Of a stretch of 64,000 bases of DNA, positions 26,101 through 37,770 are shown piece after piece (positions within the stretch are counted from its first letter, which is position 1; every line of letters begins with the position of its first letter). The position numbers and the translations under genes are program-made. The notes below the pieces were generated by a model that saw only the letters and a list, made by a program, of their open reading frames with translations, made no database searches and had not been told where the DNA came from. Origin of the DNA: Pyrocephalus nanus (taxonomy: Eukaryota > Chordata > Aves > Passeriformes > Tyrannidae). Where the stretch lies: positions 22,818,501-22,882,500 of the forward strand of contig CM076268.1 in the NCBI GenBank assembly GCA_038380795.1. The letters are read 5' to 3'.

Positions 26101-28784
26101 ATTGCTTCTTTTTTAAATAATATAATTTGTGACAAATGTGAACATTAATTACAGTTAACAAAGCAATGTAACATGAAGTGTTCGTATTTTAAAAAACATC
26201 CAATCAGTGAGATTATATCTTACACCAAGCTTTAAGTCAAAGTTCAAAAGTCAGAAATCAAATACCATCAGTTATCAAATTATGTTAATGGTTCTAATGA
26301 AAGCTTCTGGTATTTTGCTCAACACTGTGTTGTTATTATGGTAACTAATAGGACAAGAAAGGCTGATGGCCGTGAAAAAATTAAAACTGACTGCTAGAAT
26401 TTTTTTTATTTTTTTTTTTTTATTTGACAATCTGTTTAGTCACCCAGAGTTACCATGTGGTACACTTAGCTTTTTCATCAGGCATAAGAAGGGTATAAAC
26501 TGTATTCTATAACCATTTTAACACACTTTACTTCCACCTCTTTAAAAAACACTTTCACTTAAGTTTGAGTTGCAAACCAACAAAGCAAAGAAAATGAAAG
26601 GCTGACATTTGGTCACAAATCTTTACAAGAAACTCTGCAGCACTTACTAGATACATTGACCTGAAATCTCTGTATACAGTTTACAGAGTTGAAAAAGGAA
26701 TAATTGATCACAACTTTTATTAATTTATGTCAGTGTTTGGTAGCTGAAATTTTTGAGGGGCAGATTTGTTTTGCTCTGTACTGACTTGAAGGGCTCAATG
26801 CTGCAGCTGAGAAATTCAAATAATTCTCAACCATGTTGTGTTTTAGTATGGTTCAGTATTAGCTGAAACTTTCCAATTTCCTATGAAATCTGAAGGATTA
26901 ATCTTATTAAAATAGAACCTTTTTTTTTATAGCTTTGAAGAATTGAGTCTTAATTTCCTTGACTATTTTTTTCATAATGTTTTGTGAAGCAAATTATAAC
27001 ACTTATGTAGAGATTCGTAAGTGTCTTGACAAACTTGCACATTTTATTTATGCTCTTAAATTACTGATGGGACTTGGAGCACTCATAGTATGTGTTATTA
27101 TTTATCAAATACTAGGTTAGAGATGTAAACTCTTTTACCTTTATAAAGCCCAAAATCTGACGTTGTAATCCAAAATAATGCAAAAATAGAGAAGATTCAG
27201 ACTATAAATAACAATTATTAAGATTGACAAACACACAGTTTTGAGGGAAGCAATGATTTTTCTGGACCCAGATTTCAAGACACTTCCATGTAAACATGGT
27301 AGGAGAATTTCCATGGCCGAGATATATATTAAAGTCACGTTGTGTGGTGAAAAAGCTGTGGATCTAGGGAGGAGTAGGAAGAAATACATAGATGGCAGCC
27401 AAGATGAGTCAGCTTATGAGGACTGAAGTGTTTCCATGTAACTATAATATTGCTTTCAGATAAATCATGCCCAATCACCAAATTCTGAAATTGGTGCACA
27501 TTAGGGTTTGAATTTCTTTTATTCTGGAAAACAGTTCTCTGCATGGGGCTGCAGAGAATGATGAGAAAAGGCCCTTGAATGACAAGCAATGCCCACTTTC
27601 ACTTATTTTGAATATATGAATCTGGACAGCCATTTGCAAAAAGTAGAATACAAGGATTTCCTTTTACATGTGGAAGTTTCTTAGTTTGTTTTGCTATATC
27701 TGTGGATAACATTGATGGAATTAAAATTATTGGGTAGAGAAAAGTAACTTTTTGATCACTCCCTTTCTTTTTAAGTGTGGTGAAAGAACAGCATGCTAAT
27801 TTGACACCTCCCTCCCCGAGGATTTCTTACTTAGAAGAGGTGCAATAAATATTTTTAAAATAGAGGCAAGAGGAGTCTATTGTAAAAAAAAGAGAGAGTA
27901 AATGGCAGTGGGTTTATTTTTTTTTTGTAACACAGGGAGTAAGCAAATCTTGGACTTCTTTTTTTTTTTTTTTTAACTTCCTAGACAGACAAAGGTGCTT
28001 CTGAGGTTTGAAGCAGAGGAGTCCTGTAATAATTTTGAAGCTAGAAGCTAAAGCAAGCATGATTCCTGAAAATGTGATCAGTATGGAAAATCTGTATACA
28101 GAAACTTTAAAATGTGTTCAGTGCAGAGATTTCAGACATGCATTTTGATTTCTCTGTGATGATGATCTGACCCTAAATTTACTTGTTGTAGTCCTGAGTG
28201 ATATTCTTGTAATGGGCAATCGGTGCAGATAGTAAAAGCTTCAGGAAGTTTACAAGAACCTTAAAGTTAACAAATAATGCTTACTGTATTTAAAGTGAAG
28301 GAAACAAATATTATCTGAAAGAGAAGATAGAAAGATCACCTTCTAATTTCAAATGGTGATAAAAATAATAGCTGAAGATGTACATGTTAGAACATTTACA
28401 CTGTAGACTCACTTCAACCTTGGACTATCTCTCTGAAATGCAGTATCAAAACAAACATCAGACCAGTTCTGATGTGAGATCTTAAATTTTAATGTCAAGT
28501 GTGCAATATACTATATTTTGCTATGAACACAGCACAGTCAAAGCTGTGTTCTTAGAACTTTGACTACGCTTATTGTTTTGGGTTATTTCGTTAAAAATCT
28601 ATTGCAAAACTGCAGTCAAAACCTGTAAGAGAATATTCAAGTATATTAAGTACATTTTGTTCCTAACGTGTTTAATAAATGTAGGGAGTGGTGTGCGCAT
28701 CTGGGTACAAACATATACCAAATTTATTTCATCCACTATTTACTCAAACAGTAACTGATAAATAATACTTTCACATTTTTGTTG
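19266..28784. other. Unique A+T-rich sequence, no gene seen
   Basis: This long stretch holds no recognisable gene. It contains a 33-base poly-A run at 20073-20105, T-rich runs near 26400-26421 and at 27959-27974, and one complex block at about 20510-20830 that reads like a possible regulatory element (several TAAT cores, low repetitiveness). The 108-codon - strand frame at 25560-25886 is the longest in this part; its product shows no domain or signal I recognise and is treated as chance. Confidence 0.6.
20073..20105 (+). repeat. Poly-A tract (A33)
   Basis: An uninterrupted run of 33 A, followed by a G and then a T-rich stretch. It could be the tail of a retroposed RNA on the + strand, but the preceding few hundred bases show no recognisable gene, SINE or LINE body. 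It is the longest homopolymer in the window and its true length is likely to be polymorphic or uncertain. Confidence 0.9.
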
Positions 28785-29220
28785 TGTTTTATTTCTGCCA
28801 CACCAGGGGCTCAAAAAATGAATGTGTCAGTAAAGGATTTGACAGTGTGTTACGACAGTCATCAATCCAGCAAGCCCTGTAGCCATAAATAAGCTTCATA
28901 CAGTGCCACACTAAAGAGGACAGTTTTTCTTCTGCAGGACATTGAAAATGTCACGGCAAGGGAATTGTTTGTCCCTGTCTCCACGACAACGCCACCAGCA
29001 CTTATCATTAACTTTCACACCAAGATTTTAATCAGCGGTCTTTGTGGCATAAGACTGAGTCAACATCAGCCCAAATTTTCGAAGCCGTTATTCTAATTAT
29101 GACGAGAAGCTATAGATTGATGAGCTTAGTTTTCTGCAAGGACTGGTGGCAGTTAATTCCTGTGACCTGTGTGCCTCCAGTAGTCTCTTTTCGAGATGGA
29201 GTCTTGAAAGTTCGATTATT
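28785..29220. promoter_or_regulatory. Candidate conserved non-coding element with retained CpGs
   Basis: This block holds ten CpG dinucleotides (28853, 28954, 28984, 28990, 29036, 29080, 29086, 29103, 29192, 29213) in about 360 bases, while most neighbouring kilobases hold very few. It has no repeat signature and contains a homeodomain-type core (ctaattatg near 29093). CpGs survive in vertebrate DNA where the site is unmethylated in the germline or under selection, so the pattern suggests an enhancer or other conserved element. Short overlapping open frames on both strands (29042-29239 +, 29097-29282 -) give proteins without recognisable features, so I do not call an exon. Conservation has not been checked. 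Confidence 0.4.
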
Positions 29221-29316
29221 AGTGACAGGTTGTAAGTGAGAAGAAGCTTATCTCTCCAGAGAGTGTTGATAACTTGAGACAAGGTTTAACTAGGAAGTAG
29301 TGCGACAGTAGATGGC

Positions 29317-29356
29317 AAAAAAAAGAAAAAGAAAAAGAAAAAAAAAGGGGAAAAAA
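29317..29356 (+). repeat. A-rich (AAAAAG)n simple repeat
   Basis: An A-rich stretch with regularly spaced single G (aaaaag units), ending in a G4 and an A6 run. It is a simple repeat or possibly an old poly-A tail; no retroposon body is recognisable in front of it. Confidence 0.85.
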
Positions 29357-29421
29357 GCTCCTTCTCTATCTCTGGCAAGCACACTGTAATGAGAAAATAC
29401 AGACAGCCACAATTTCACAAG

Positions 29422-29458
29422 TTGTAAATTCTGGTAGCCTTCAATTGTAAATTCTGGT
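29422..29458 (+). repeat. Short direct duplication, period 23
   Basis: The 14-mer 'ttgtaaattctggt' occurs at 29422-29435 and again at 29445-29458, followed by 'agcc' and 'ggagcc' respectively. It looks like a small replication-slippage duplication. Confidence 0.85.
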
Positions 29459-29715
29459 GGAGCCTGTTTTGCTCAGCTATCTGATAATGTGTGAAAATAT
29501 TTGTCCTGCTCTTTCTTCTGTGTGAACACATAGTGCTTTTCAGCAAAAGCATTAAACATTCAGAGCCTTGGTATGTGCAGTTCCATCAGGTTTATAAGTC
29601 CCTGAAAAATGAGAAGAAATATGACATTTCCTTATGTGAAAAGAAAAATAGAAGCACTTACTGCCTCATTTTCATGTGTATTGAGACTGGCCAAACCAGT
29701 ATTATCATTGGTGTT

Positions 29716-30205
29716 AATATTATTTATGTGCAAACAGTGTGCTCAGAGCTGTACAAGTCAAACAAGACAACGTGTCCTTGCTCTGAGGGGCTTGTAATCT
29801 AAGTAGACAGACAATGCAAAATGCACTGGGAAAACCTAGAGGAGAATTATGTCTGAGTTTATTTCATTTATTTGTTCTTGGTGATGGGTAGGCAATGTTA
29901 TTTTTGCTGACTAGAATCTGTGTTTGCAGAAGGAGTGGTGTCAGAAAGGTGAGGGCTCTGCATGTGGATTGAGCAGGAACTATGGGAGCAAAAATGTTTG
30001 AATAGTCTGTAGAAGGATTTATTAGTGGAGGAAAAGAAAAATTGTTGGGTGAGTTAAGCATCAGTATGCCTCTTTCAAAGAGAATAAACGGGAAGACAGA
30101 GACAGAGTAGTTATTGAAGATCATACAGTTAAACAGTGGCAGAGTTGCCAGCATCTCAGTATTTAGAGATTCAGAGATGGCTGCTGCTCTATTGATTAAT
30201 TGCCT
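29716..30205 (+). mobile_element. Ancient MIR-like interspersed repeat, decayed
   Basis: Two modules recall the old interspersed repeats that are common in reptiles and mammals. The first (29716-29812) reads in the order 'tattatttatgtg', 'gctgtacaag', 'gtccttgctctgaggggctt', 'gtaatctaagtagacag', matching the familiar 'gctgtacaaacac..agacagtccctgcc..gagcttacaatctaa' sequence. The second (30083-30205) has 'gatcatacag' and 'cagtggcagagttg', matching 'aggtcacacagc..gtcagtggcagag' of MIR-type 3' halves. The 270 bases between them are unrecognised and may be an insertion or simply decayed. The family name is uncertain (MIR, L2-associated or a sauropsid relative). Confidence 0.5.
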
Positions 30206-32239
30206 TTTGTCTCTGATTTCTGTTAGGGATTAAGTAACTTGTGGAACTGTACCAACAAGGTGGAGAAATAATTCTGGAAATCATTCACTGACTCCCTGCT
30301 ATTTCTGCTGGTTGTTTGCTTTGCATTTCTCAAACCATTTTGGGGAAATGGATGTATAGGAATGAAATCCTGCTGAGCTGCATAAGAGAGGTTTTCTTTC
30401 AAATGGTCTGGAAACATTTGAGCTTCTTCTAGGATCTCCAGATCTCATTTAATCAGCATGGCTATGGCAGATATATTCATTCTTAAGTATGCTCCAAAAA
30501 TCGTGAGCGTGGCTAGCTACTAAATACCTAGGAGGACAGGCAGAGCAGTGAATAAAAATAAAAGAATAAAGGTATGTGGTTAGCTTGAGGAAAAGCAAGG
30601 ACTGCAAGAAGCACCCGAACATGTTACTAAAATAAACAGTAGTAGTGGAAATTATCTGTTGTATTCCTGATACTGCTGCTCATTACATCAGAAATTCCAC
30701 TCTTTTAAGTACTGAGTGCCGTAAATATGGAAGCTATTGATCCAATTTGCTATGGAAATTAATAGAATTCCTAAAGCTGTCTCCTAGTGGAAAAAGATTT
30801 CAGTTTCTTTTAGTTTTCTCATTTTATTTCCTCAGTTGTTTCATTGCTATGGTCAGCAAGCAATGGGACTTGGCAATGTGCGTTGTCTTGAAGGTTCAGC
30901 AAATTGCACAATCAAGAGAGTTTTTTTAATAAGGATTTTGTAAGATCCATCTACTTTTGAAGGATGAATAAAGTTACCAAACTGAATGAAAGCAAGTGTT
31001 AAAAACCTTGAGTACAGAATACTTTCTTTAATCTGTTCTATTGCTTATCTCAAGCTTTCCATGAGAGGAAAAACTTTTTGTTTAAAAGTGTTCAAGTCTT
31101 AACTGTGACCATTTAGATATAAATTGCAGTTGGAAATTGACCATGTTTTTCATGAGTGCCATATAGTTGTGCATAGTTGGGGGTTTGACTGTGCTAGGTC
31201 ACTGTCTTGCCAGTTGTACTGGCATAATTTTGCTGGCAGTTTCCTTGGGCAGGGCCAGGTATGCCAGAAGAAGGAGCATTTTCATCTAGTATTGTTGAAA
31301 CTCATTGAACAAATGCATAGTCATGTCATCCTGACCATCCTTATACCACAGATTTTGCTGTCATGGTGTTTTTTCCCTCCTACTCTTCCAGCTCAGTTAG
31401 CTGTGCTATCAGAACTTTGTGACTGCTTACAGCAATGCAGCTGCTTCTGTCTCTAAACTTCACATTCACAGCTATAAGACCCAATTTTTTTCAGTGAGTC
31501 AAATTTTTCTGTTTGGAAATGAATAAAAATTGTTAATAATTTCATGAAACAAAGAGAAAAAAAGTGATAGTAGCATGTGAATATTAGGATGTGGGGAAGG
31601 AATCCTTCTCTTTGCTTTCTCAGAGGTACTGGAGATAAGCAAAAGGGAACGATCATAAATGAGAGACTATAATTAAGATTAAACTAGATGAGAATTAGAT
31701 TTTTTTGGTCAAGAAGCACTGTTTTGTATGGTGAAGAGCTCTAGTCCACAGTGACAATAAGATTAAAGAGCTCTAGTCCACATTGACAATAAGATTAACA
31801 AACTGTATAGATGGAGCATTAAAATTTTCACTACAAATTTGTTCCAAAACTGTTGTTTCTTTTGCAGAAACCTAACCCAATTTGCAAATTGCCTTGTAGC
31901 CATTGGTGCAGCTCCTTTCATTCTAGCTGCATATGATATTCAAAGGATGAGTTGGAAATTAAATATGTTTTGCAGAAGCAGTAGAGTGCCACACAGATCT
32001 AAGTTTTTAGCCCCTGATTTTAACCTACTGAAAGTTGATGTAACCAGTGGAGCTATTCAGCAGGTTTTGGAGCTTTCTTTTTTTTTTTTTTTTTTTAAGG
32101 CCTGTCTGTCCTTGTTAATTAGAAGTGTACATATTGGGAAATTAACTATGAAATACTAAAAATGATAAATTATTTCTTATTTGAAAGTATAAATTAAAGG
32201 TTTAGTGTATATAAAATTTGTCATGTTTAATTGCAAGTT
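30206..32239. other. Unique sequence, no gene seen
   Basis: Two of the longest open frames of the window are here on the + strand (31124-31456, 110 codons; 31839-32159, 106 codons). The second begins in front of a pyrimidine-AG (ttcttttgcag, near 31857-31867) that resembles a 3' splice site, but no matching donor or recognisable protein follows. The first product has no domain I recognise. I treat both as chance. Confidence 0.5.
31735..31798 (+). repeat. 32-bp tandem duplication
   Basis: Two adjacent copies of a 32-base unit that begins 'agagctctagtccaca': 31735-31766 and 31767-31798. They differ at one position only (g in the first copy, t in the second, after 'cca ca'). The near-identity suggests a recent event, in contrast to the decayed repeats around it. 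Confidence 0.95.
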
Positions 32240-32480
32240 CAATTAAAATTCAGGATAATGATGATTTATACAGGATTCTGTGTAATTTGATATTCATTAG
32301 CTTAGCCAGACACATGCTGATATTAGCTCGTTAATTATGTTTCCTTTTGTTGAAAGCAGCCTTGTGAAAGCAATCTGCTCAAAGTTTTTTAAACTCATTC
32401 TGCTAAATGAATATTTGGCAGCTGTTCATGTTATTGAGATGGTCACTGTGGCTTCACTTCTCTCACATAGCATCAATCAT
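32240..32480. promoter_or_regulatory. Candidate homeodomain-motif-rich enhancer
   Basis: The block is dense in TAAT/ATTA cores: 'attcattag' near 32291, 'ttaattatg' at 32331-32339, and others, mixed with complex non-repetitive sequence such as 'cagccttgtgaaagc'. This is the texture of conserved developmental enhancers. There is no repeat signature. In A+T-rich DNA such cores also occur by chance, so the call is weak without alignment. Confidence 0.33.
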
Positions 32481-34476
32481 ACCTACTGAATGACAAACAA
32501 GGCTTTCTCGTTACAAACCCATTTATGAAGGTTATGGTTGACATTAAAGAGCTATTGTATGGCAGCATAATATTGCTTTACAGTAATGTTAGAGTGTAAC
32601 TACAGCTAGAATAGGCCTCTCCCACACAACCAGAACAAATATAGTTTAGCACGAAGAAAAAAAATCCTGTTTCTGATGCAAGTAATGTAATCAGTGTATG
32701 AAGTGCTGCTTTCACATCTCTGGAATGTGGAAGGGAACACTGTAAAAGTTGTGAGACATTAATGTATAAAAAGGCAATGTGTGTAGCCTTCTGGGGTGTT
32801 AGCTCCATGCTCTTCAGGTGTTCTTAACACTCTCTTCTAAGTGGAACTGACCTGAATAATTTTAGAAATGGATGTCATGAAGTGGTTCCCAGGGAGAACT
32901 ACATCCAGCTGGGGAGAGGAGCCATCATTTGGCAGGAATCAGCTCTGCTCTGTAGGCCTCTAGCCTTTGCATTAAGTAATTTTTCAGAATTGTCAAGGCT
33001 GTGGGGGATTGAGCAGCTTAACATTTCAGGATCACTAGAGATTTTTATCTGAAAATATTTGAGGTAAATGCATTTGATATTTAATGAAAAGACAAGTATA
33101 GCTTTGAAAGATTGATGGCAGGAAATCTAATTCTTTTGTTTCTACTAAAAAGAAAATGCAACAAATGTACTGCAGGCTATGACACTCAAAAGGAGTTATC
33201 ATTTCTCTGAGCATTTGCTACAGGAGTATAACCGTATCTTTATCTCAGAGTGTTGTCCAGCCTCTCTCCTTTCCATTAGCAGTCAGTAATATCACAGACC
33301 TGCTCAGATTCTGCTTCTTGAATCTGAAGAGATCTTGCTCCTGGAGTTCATAAGTCAGTTTTATTTGCTGGAGTAAACTCACTGACTTCAGGGACGGAAG
33401 AGGTGCTGGAATGATGTACCTGTTAGATGGTTTTGTTTTACCCAAGGGAATGAATGTTGAGGCTCAGGATCAGTGTGTTGACTTGGTGTCCCTTTCAGAA
33501 CTTGCTCTTGTGATGTGCTCTTTGGGTATTTTTTTGGTGATGTGCTCTTCATTTTTCTTCATCCGATCATGCTATGTGCTTCCAAGGAAGGGGCAACAGC
33601 CAAAATCAATAGATACTTGTCCCACCCACCTACATCCTCCATTTTTTTTGAGAAATGCTAACTGTGAATTCAGTTTAAAATGCCTCTTAAAGGGGAGATG
33701 ACAATATTTAATCAAGTGGAAGTTTACGTGTTGATTACATTAACTTGAATTAAGACAGACTTTACGTTGCATTACTAGTTGGTAAATCACTGTTATTTAT
33801 CAGCTGGAAGAGTTTCACTTATCTGTGGTTATTTTGCTCACAACTTAGCTCATTAGCATAAAAGTTACTCTTACATCTCTCTGTAATCTTTCTTGCATAG
33901 TGATGTAGTGCTAGTAAAGACTTTTTAACAAGATAGTTCATCATTGTTGATTCTGTTGGAGGTATAGCTCTTGGGTTAGAGAGGTGAGTGGTGTGTTTCT
34001 GTAGTTAGTATGATAGTAGCTCCTGCAGACTTGTGAGAAGAGCTTAATATGAGAAGTAGATGTGATAGAAAAGATTTGCAAATCAGGATATTAAAATACT
34101 TTCAAAAACTTTAAAAACAATTAAAAATTTGGCAGACATGATGGAAGCTTCTTAACCTTCTTTCTTCAACCCTACAGAGTGCCTGGCTTCATGGTGGTTT
34201 TTTGTTTTACTTTCTAGATATCAAACATCTCTTTTGAAAATGCAAGTAATTGGTTTTCCATAAATTTCATGAGTTCTTTTGGTTGTATTGAACATTGTTT
34301 CAAGACTTCAGTTGGATAAAAGTACTCGTGAGATATGTGTCCAAGGCTCAGACTGTTAGGGCAAATTTAAATGCAAGCAGCAGTTTGAGGGTCGTTGGTT
34401 TTTAAATATGCACTTAAGCATGTTGTTTCCTCTTCAGTTACAGAAATGGATATTTTTAAATAACATTTTGTATAAT
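32481..34476. other. Unique sequence, no gene seen
   Basis: Apart from the 13-mer duplication at 33510-33549 I recognise nothing here. Open frames at 32578-32808 (-) and 33411-33701 (+) are below 100 codons and unremarkable, although the latter encodes a hydrophobic segment in its middle; hydrophobic stretches are expected from T-rich DNA. Confidence 0.5.
33510..33549 (+). repeat. Short direct duplication, period 27
   Basis: The 13-mer 'gtgatgtgctctt' occurs at 33510-33522 and 33537-33549, separated by a T-rich spacer. Small local duplication. Confidence 0.85.
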
Positions 34477-34641
34477 ATAGAATCATAGAATCAGATGGGT
34501 TGGAAAGGACCTCTGAGATCATCAAGTCCAACCCTTGGTCCACTACCACCACAGTTACTAGACTATGGCACTAAGTCTCTTAAATACTTCCAGGGATGGA
34601 GAATCCACCACCTCCCTGGGCTGCCCATTCCAATGCCTGAT
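34477..34641 (-). mobile_element. CR1 LINE 3' end, antisense
   Basis: It starts with 'atagaatcatagaatcag', the reverse complement of the CR1 terminal 8-mer repeat, and continues 'gggttggaaaggacctctga', 'gatcatcaagtccaaccc', 'ccagggatggagaatccacc', 'acctccctgggctgcccatt', 'ccaatgcctga'. These blocks are in the standard order of bird CR1 3' ends read on the opposite strand. The match stops at about 34641, where typical copies would continue with 'ccactctttc..'. So the element is 5'-truncated at about 165 bases. No coding capacity. Confidence 0.93.
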
Positions 34642-37413
34642 ATGGTGATATGCTAAAAAGGCTAAGTATTTGTCCATTATTTCACTGTGAAACAATGATT
34701 TTAGATAAAAGATTTTAGAGTTTTGTTTGTTATGAAACATTACACAAAAATCCTCTAAATCTTATATGCTCATGAAGTTTGGAAGAGTCTGATTATGGTA
34801 TTTATTGCTATTTTGAGTTTCAAGATTTTATTAATTTTAACTTTTAACAAAGGAGGTATCCCAGTGATTATAAGTGACAGCAATGTGTTTAAAGAAGGAT
34901 CTGAAAAATCAGTGTAGGCATTTAAGAAAATCTTTCATCCCTACTAGCAAAACCATGCTAGTTGAGCAAGACCTCGTCAGCTTTTTATCGCAATACATTG
35001 TTGGGTAATAGTTTTAAAATTATTTATAGATCAGAATCCCAGCTGTATTGAAAATGCTATCATTTAATATGTTGCCTGTGATTCTCATTAGCTTTTTTTT
35101 TTTGCCTAAGGGTTATGAAGAGAACAAAGATTTGGCTGTACGTCTAGGATTGAGCACTATATAAAATTTTTGTCAGGGGACTTGTTGACCTTATGTAAAG
35201 TTGCCTCTTTGAGAAGCTCTTTATATTATGGTTGCAGTTGCTATGGCAGTTGGATAAACCTAGCAACAGCCAGCATGCCCTGGTGCAATGTATTTCAGAA
35301 GTTTGGCCTCCAAATGGGCATATTTGCTTACTGCAAAGTTTACATCCAATATAGAAATATTAACCAATCAACTGACCTGTGCATTTTAAAGCATAGGCCT
35401 ATATTTTTTTTCACATATTTAATGTTATTCCATTATTCCACACAGAATCATACATTCTGTACTGCTTGCAGATAAAATGGCAGCCTTCAAGTAAAATAAT
35501 TTATTTATTAAAATTCACAACTTTTCTGTAAATCAAGGTAGAATACTGCAGTACCTTTTAAGTATACTTGCATTAGATTGGTTGTTCTGGGGCTTTTTCT
35601 AAAGTGTGGTAACCTTTTTAGCTCTTTCATCTTAAACTGTAATGTTCTGCTACTAGAAAAATATTGGGTTGATCTCTTAATATATTCAACTCAGAACATC
35701 CCTTCAGTGATGTTTTTCAGTGACATTAGTTGTTATTTTGTGTCCAGCGGTGCTCCTGGGAAAGGTAGACTTGATCAACAATGTTATGATTGCTGTGTGC
35801 TTGCAGGTACGGCTGACTCAGCAGCAGTCTGTGGTTAGTCTGACTTAAAGGAAAAGACAAAATCCTACTATTATGCTTCTCCTCAGGGACAACTGCCGTT
35901 CTCCATCAAGAAGACAACCATTCAACCAGAAAGATTGACTCCCAGAAATTCACCACAATCACTTTAGTATTTTAAATTTCAGGTGGGACTAGAATTGATG
36001 GTGGTAAGGGCAGAGGCTCAGAGCCTTGAATCTTTATGCTTAAGTGAGTTAAGCAAAACTGCTGGCTCTGAAGAAGTCTGTATTTCTTTTTAACAGCTAG
36101 AAAATAGGATAAATGAGGAAGGGAAAATACGGTCACTGTTTGGAGGTGGGGGAAAAGACATTTTAACCCTTTTGATGATGACAAACTGAATCCTAAATTA
36201 TTATTTAATCCTGGATTAATCCTATTTGTGTGTTTGTGTTGGTGTGTGATTAGTTAAAAAATAAATATAATGAACATATCGTTTCTGCAGTAAGTAGAGC
36301 TGTTGAAAATATCTTTATATCTAAGGCCTAATCTACTGTCCTGTTGATGGTAGATATCTGAGTGTTATTTGCATTTTGAAACTGTTCTAATTTTTTTTAA
36401 TGTTTTACAAACAAAGCATATCAGATAATGGAAGTATGCCAGCAGAATACTGACATCTTGGCTTTTTTGCTTTTAATGATTGAATATATTTAATAAAAAT
36501 GTCATAATAAGCACCAGAATTTTATCAGAATACTGTATAAACAGTTTCCCAATTCTGTTCCTTCCCCAACAGGTGTTTTACCTGGAAACTATAAAAGGTC
36601 AACAGAGGAAGCAAACATGTTGGCATTCATTGTAGCCAATTTTATTTTTTGAAGTGACACATTTAGAAAACTGTGGCAAGTTTTAATGAGAATGTTGGGG
36701 TAACTGGAGCTCCTGCTTGCACATGATTGTTAATTCTGTGTCTTTTAAAATCTAACATGTTTGAAGTAGAGGATGGCTTTTGTATAAGCAGAAAATTATA
36801 TATACTTTTTTTTTTTTTTTGGTGGTGTGAGAAAGTAATTATTGTTTAGAGCACTGCTATAACCCATAGTTACAGGTTGTTGTGAAATTTGGGAAAGTTC
36901 TGGTAGTGAGAAGGTATAATTTTTCATCAGCGCACTGAAAGTAAAGTTTTCTCTGTCACCATCTTTCTGATACATGTGTGCATTTAATTTCTAGAATAAG
37001 TGGCAGGAACTAAAAGGACAAGAGTCTTTGTAATTCCAGTTTGTTGTTTACTATGCCTTTAGAGCATCATCCCTGATGAAAAGGGTGCAGTCTTATGAAC
37101 AGCGCTCTTTCTAGCACTCTGAGGGATGGCTGCAATTCACTGCCTTTAATCTGAAAATAGGATAAAATCACTATTTGTGAAGTGTAAATGCATGTCTGTT
37201 TCATGATAGGAACTCATAGCATTTTTTTCTAGCGTTTCCATATGCATTCTCAGTCTGCTTCACTTTACAGAAATCCATGTCCTCCTTTTTAAGACAGACA
37301 GGAATCTAAAGTAATATTAGAAGTCAGGTTAGTGCAGCCATAGTGTATTTGCAAAGTATTTCTCACTTTCAGGAAAGAAGTGAATAGGCTTTGTCTGCTT
37401 TTGGGAAAATAGG
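34642..37413. other. Unique sequence, no gene seen
   Basis: A possible RFX site pair lies at 35237-35267. A poly-T tract is present near 36806-36820. Open frames at 35170-35475 and 35578-35838 (+) encode short Cys-rich or hydrophobic products that I do not recognise. Otherwise nothing is supported. Confidence 0.5.
35237..35267. promoter_or_regulatory. RFX-like X-box pair
   Basis: The word at 35237-35250 (gttgctatggcagt) agrees with the palindromic RFX X-box consensus GTTRCCATGGYAAC at 11 of 14 positions. Eight bases later 'cctagcaac' (35259-35267) matches an X-box half-site. RFX factors control ciliary and other genes and bind such dyads, often in proximal promoters. No promoter or exon is visible here, so this would have to be a distal element or a chance match. 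Confidence 0.3.
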
Positions 37414-37770
37414 ATGAGAGGACTGGAGCACCTCTCCTGTGAAGACAGGCTGAAAGAGTTGGGTTTGTTCAATCTGGAGAAGGCTCTAGGGAGACCTTTT
37501 AGGTGACCTTCCAGTACATAAAGAGGGCTTACAAGAAGACCGGAGAGGGACTTTTGACAAGGGCATGTAGTAGAGCAAGGTTTTAACTATGATGGTGGTA
37601 AAAGACTGGAAAAGGTTTCCTCAAGAGGTGGTAGAAGGCCCATCCCTGGGAAAATCCAAAGATGGGGCTCTGAGTGACCTGATCTAGTTGAGATATCCCT
37701 GCATCTTGCAGGGGTTTGGAATTGGTGACCTCTAAAGGTGCCTTCCAACCCAAACTGATTCTGTGATTTC
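37414..37770 (+). mobile_element. CR1 LINE 3' end, about 355 bases
   Basis: This is the longest CR1 fragment in the window. In order it shows 'gactggagcacctctcctgt', 'gaagacaggctgaaagagtt', 'gttcaatctggagaagg', 'agggagacctttt', 'aggtggtagaaggcccatcc', 'gatctagttgagat', 'ccttccaacccaaactgatt' and 'ctgtgattt'. This is the canonical order of the 3' non-coding end of bird CR1 on the + strand. The expected middle section describing the 'gtgataggacaagaggaaa' region is partly lost ('tttgacaagggcatgtag' near 37553), so a small internal deletion is likely. The reverse transcriptase region is absent. Confidence 0.93.

Noticed and set aside
31124..31456. 110-codon + strand frame, the longest of the window
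   Set aside because: No recognisable family, no clear start context, and a length near the chance maximum for 64 kb of such sequence.
31735..31798. 32-bp repeat as a CRISPR-like array
   Set aside because: The two copies are directly adjacent with no spacers and there are only two; it is a tandem duplication in vertebrate DNA.
31839..32159. 106-codon + strand frame preceded by a splice-acceptor-like ttcttttgcag
   Set aside because: Tempting as an exon, but no donor site or known protein similarity is visible, and the frame runs into a poly-T tract.
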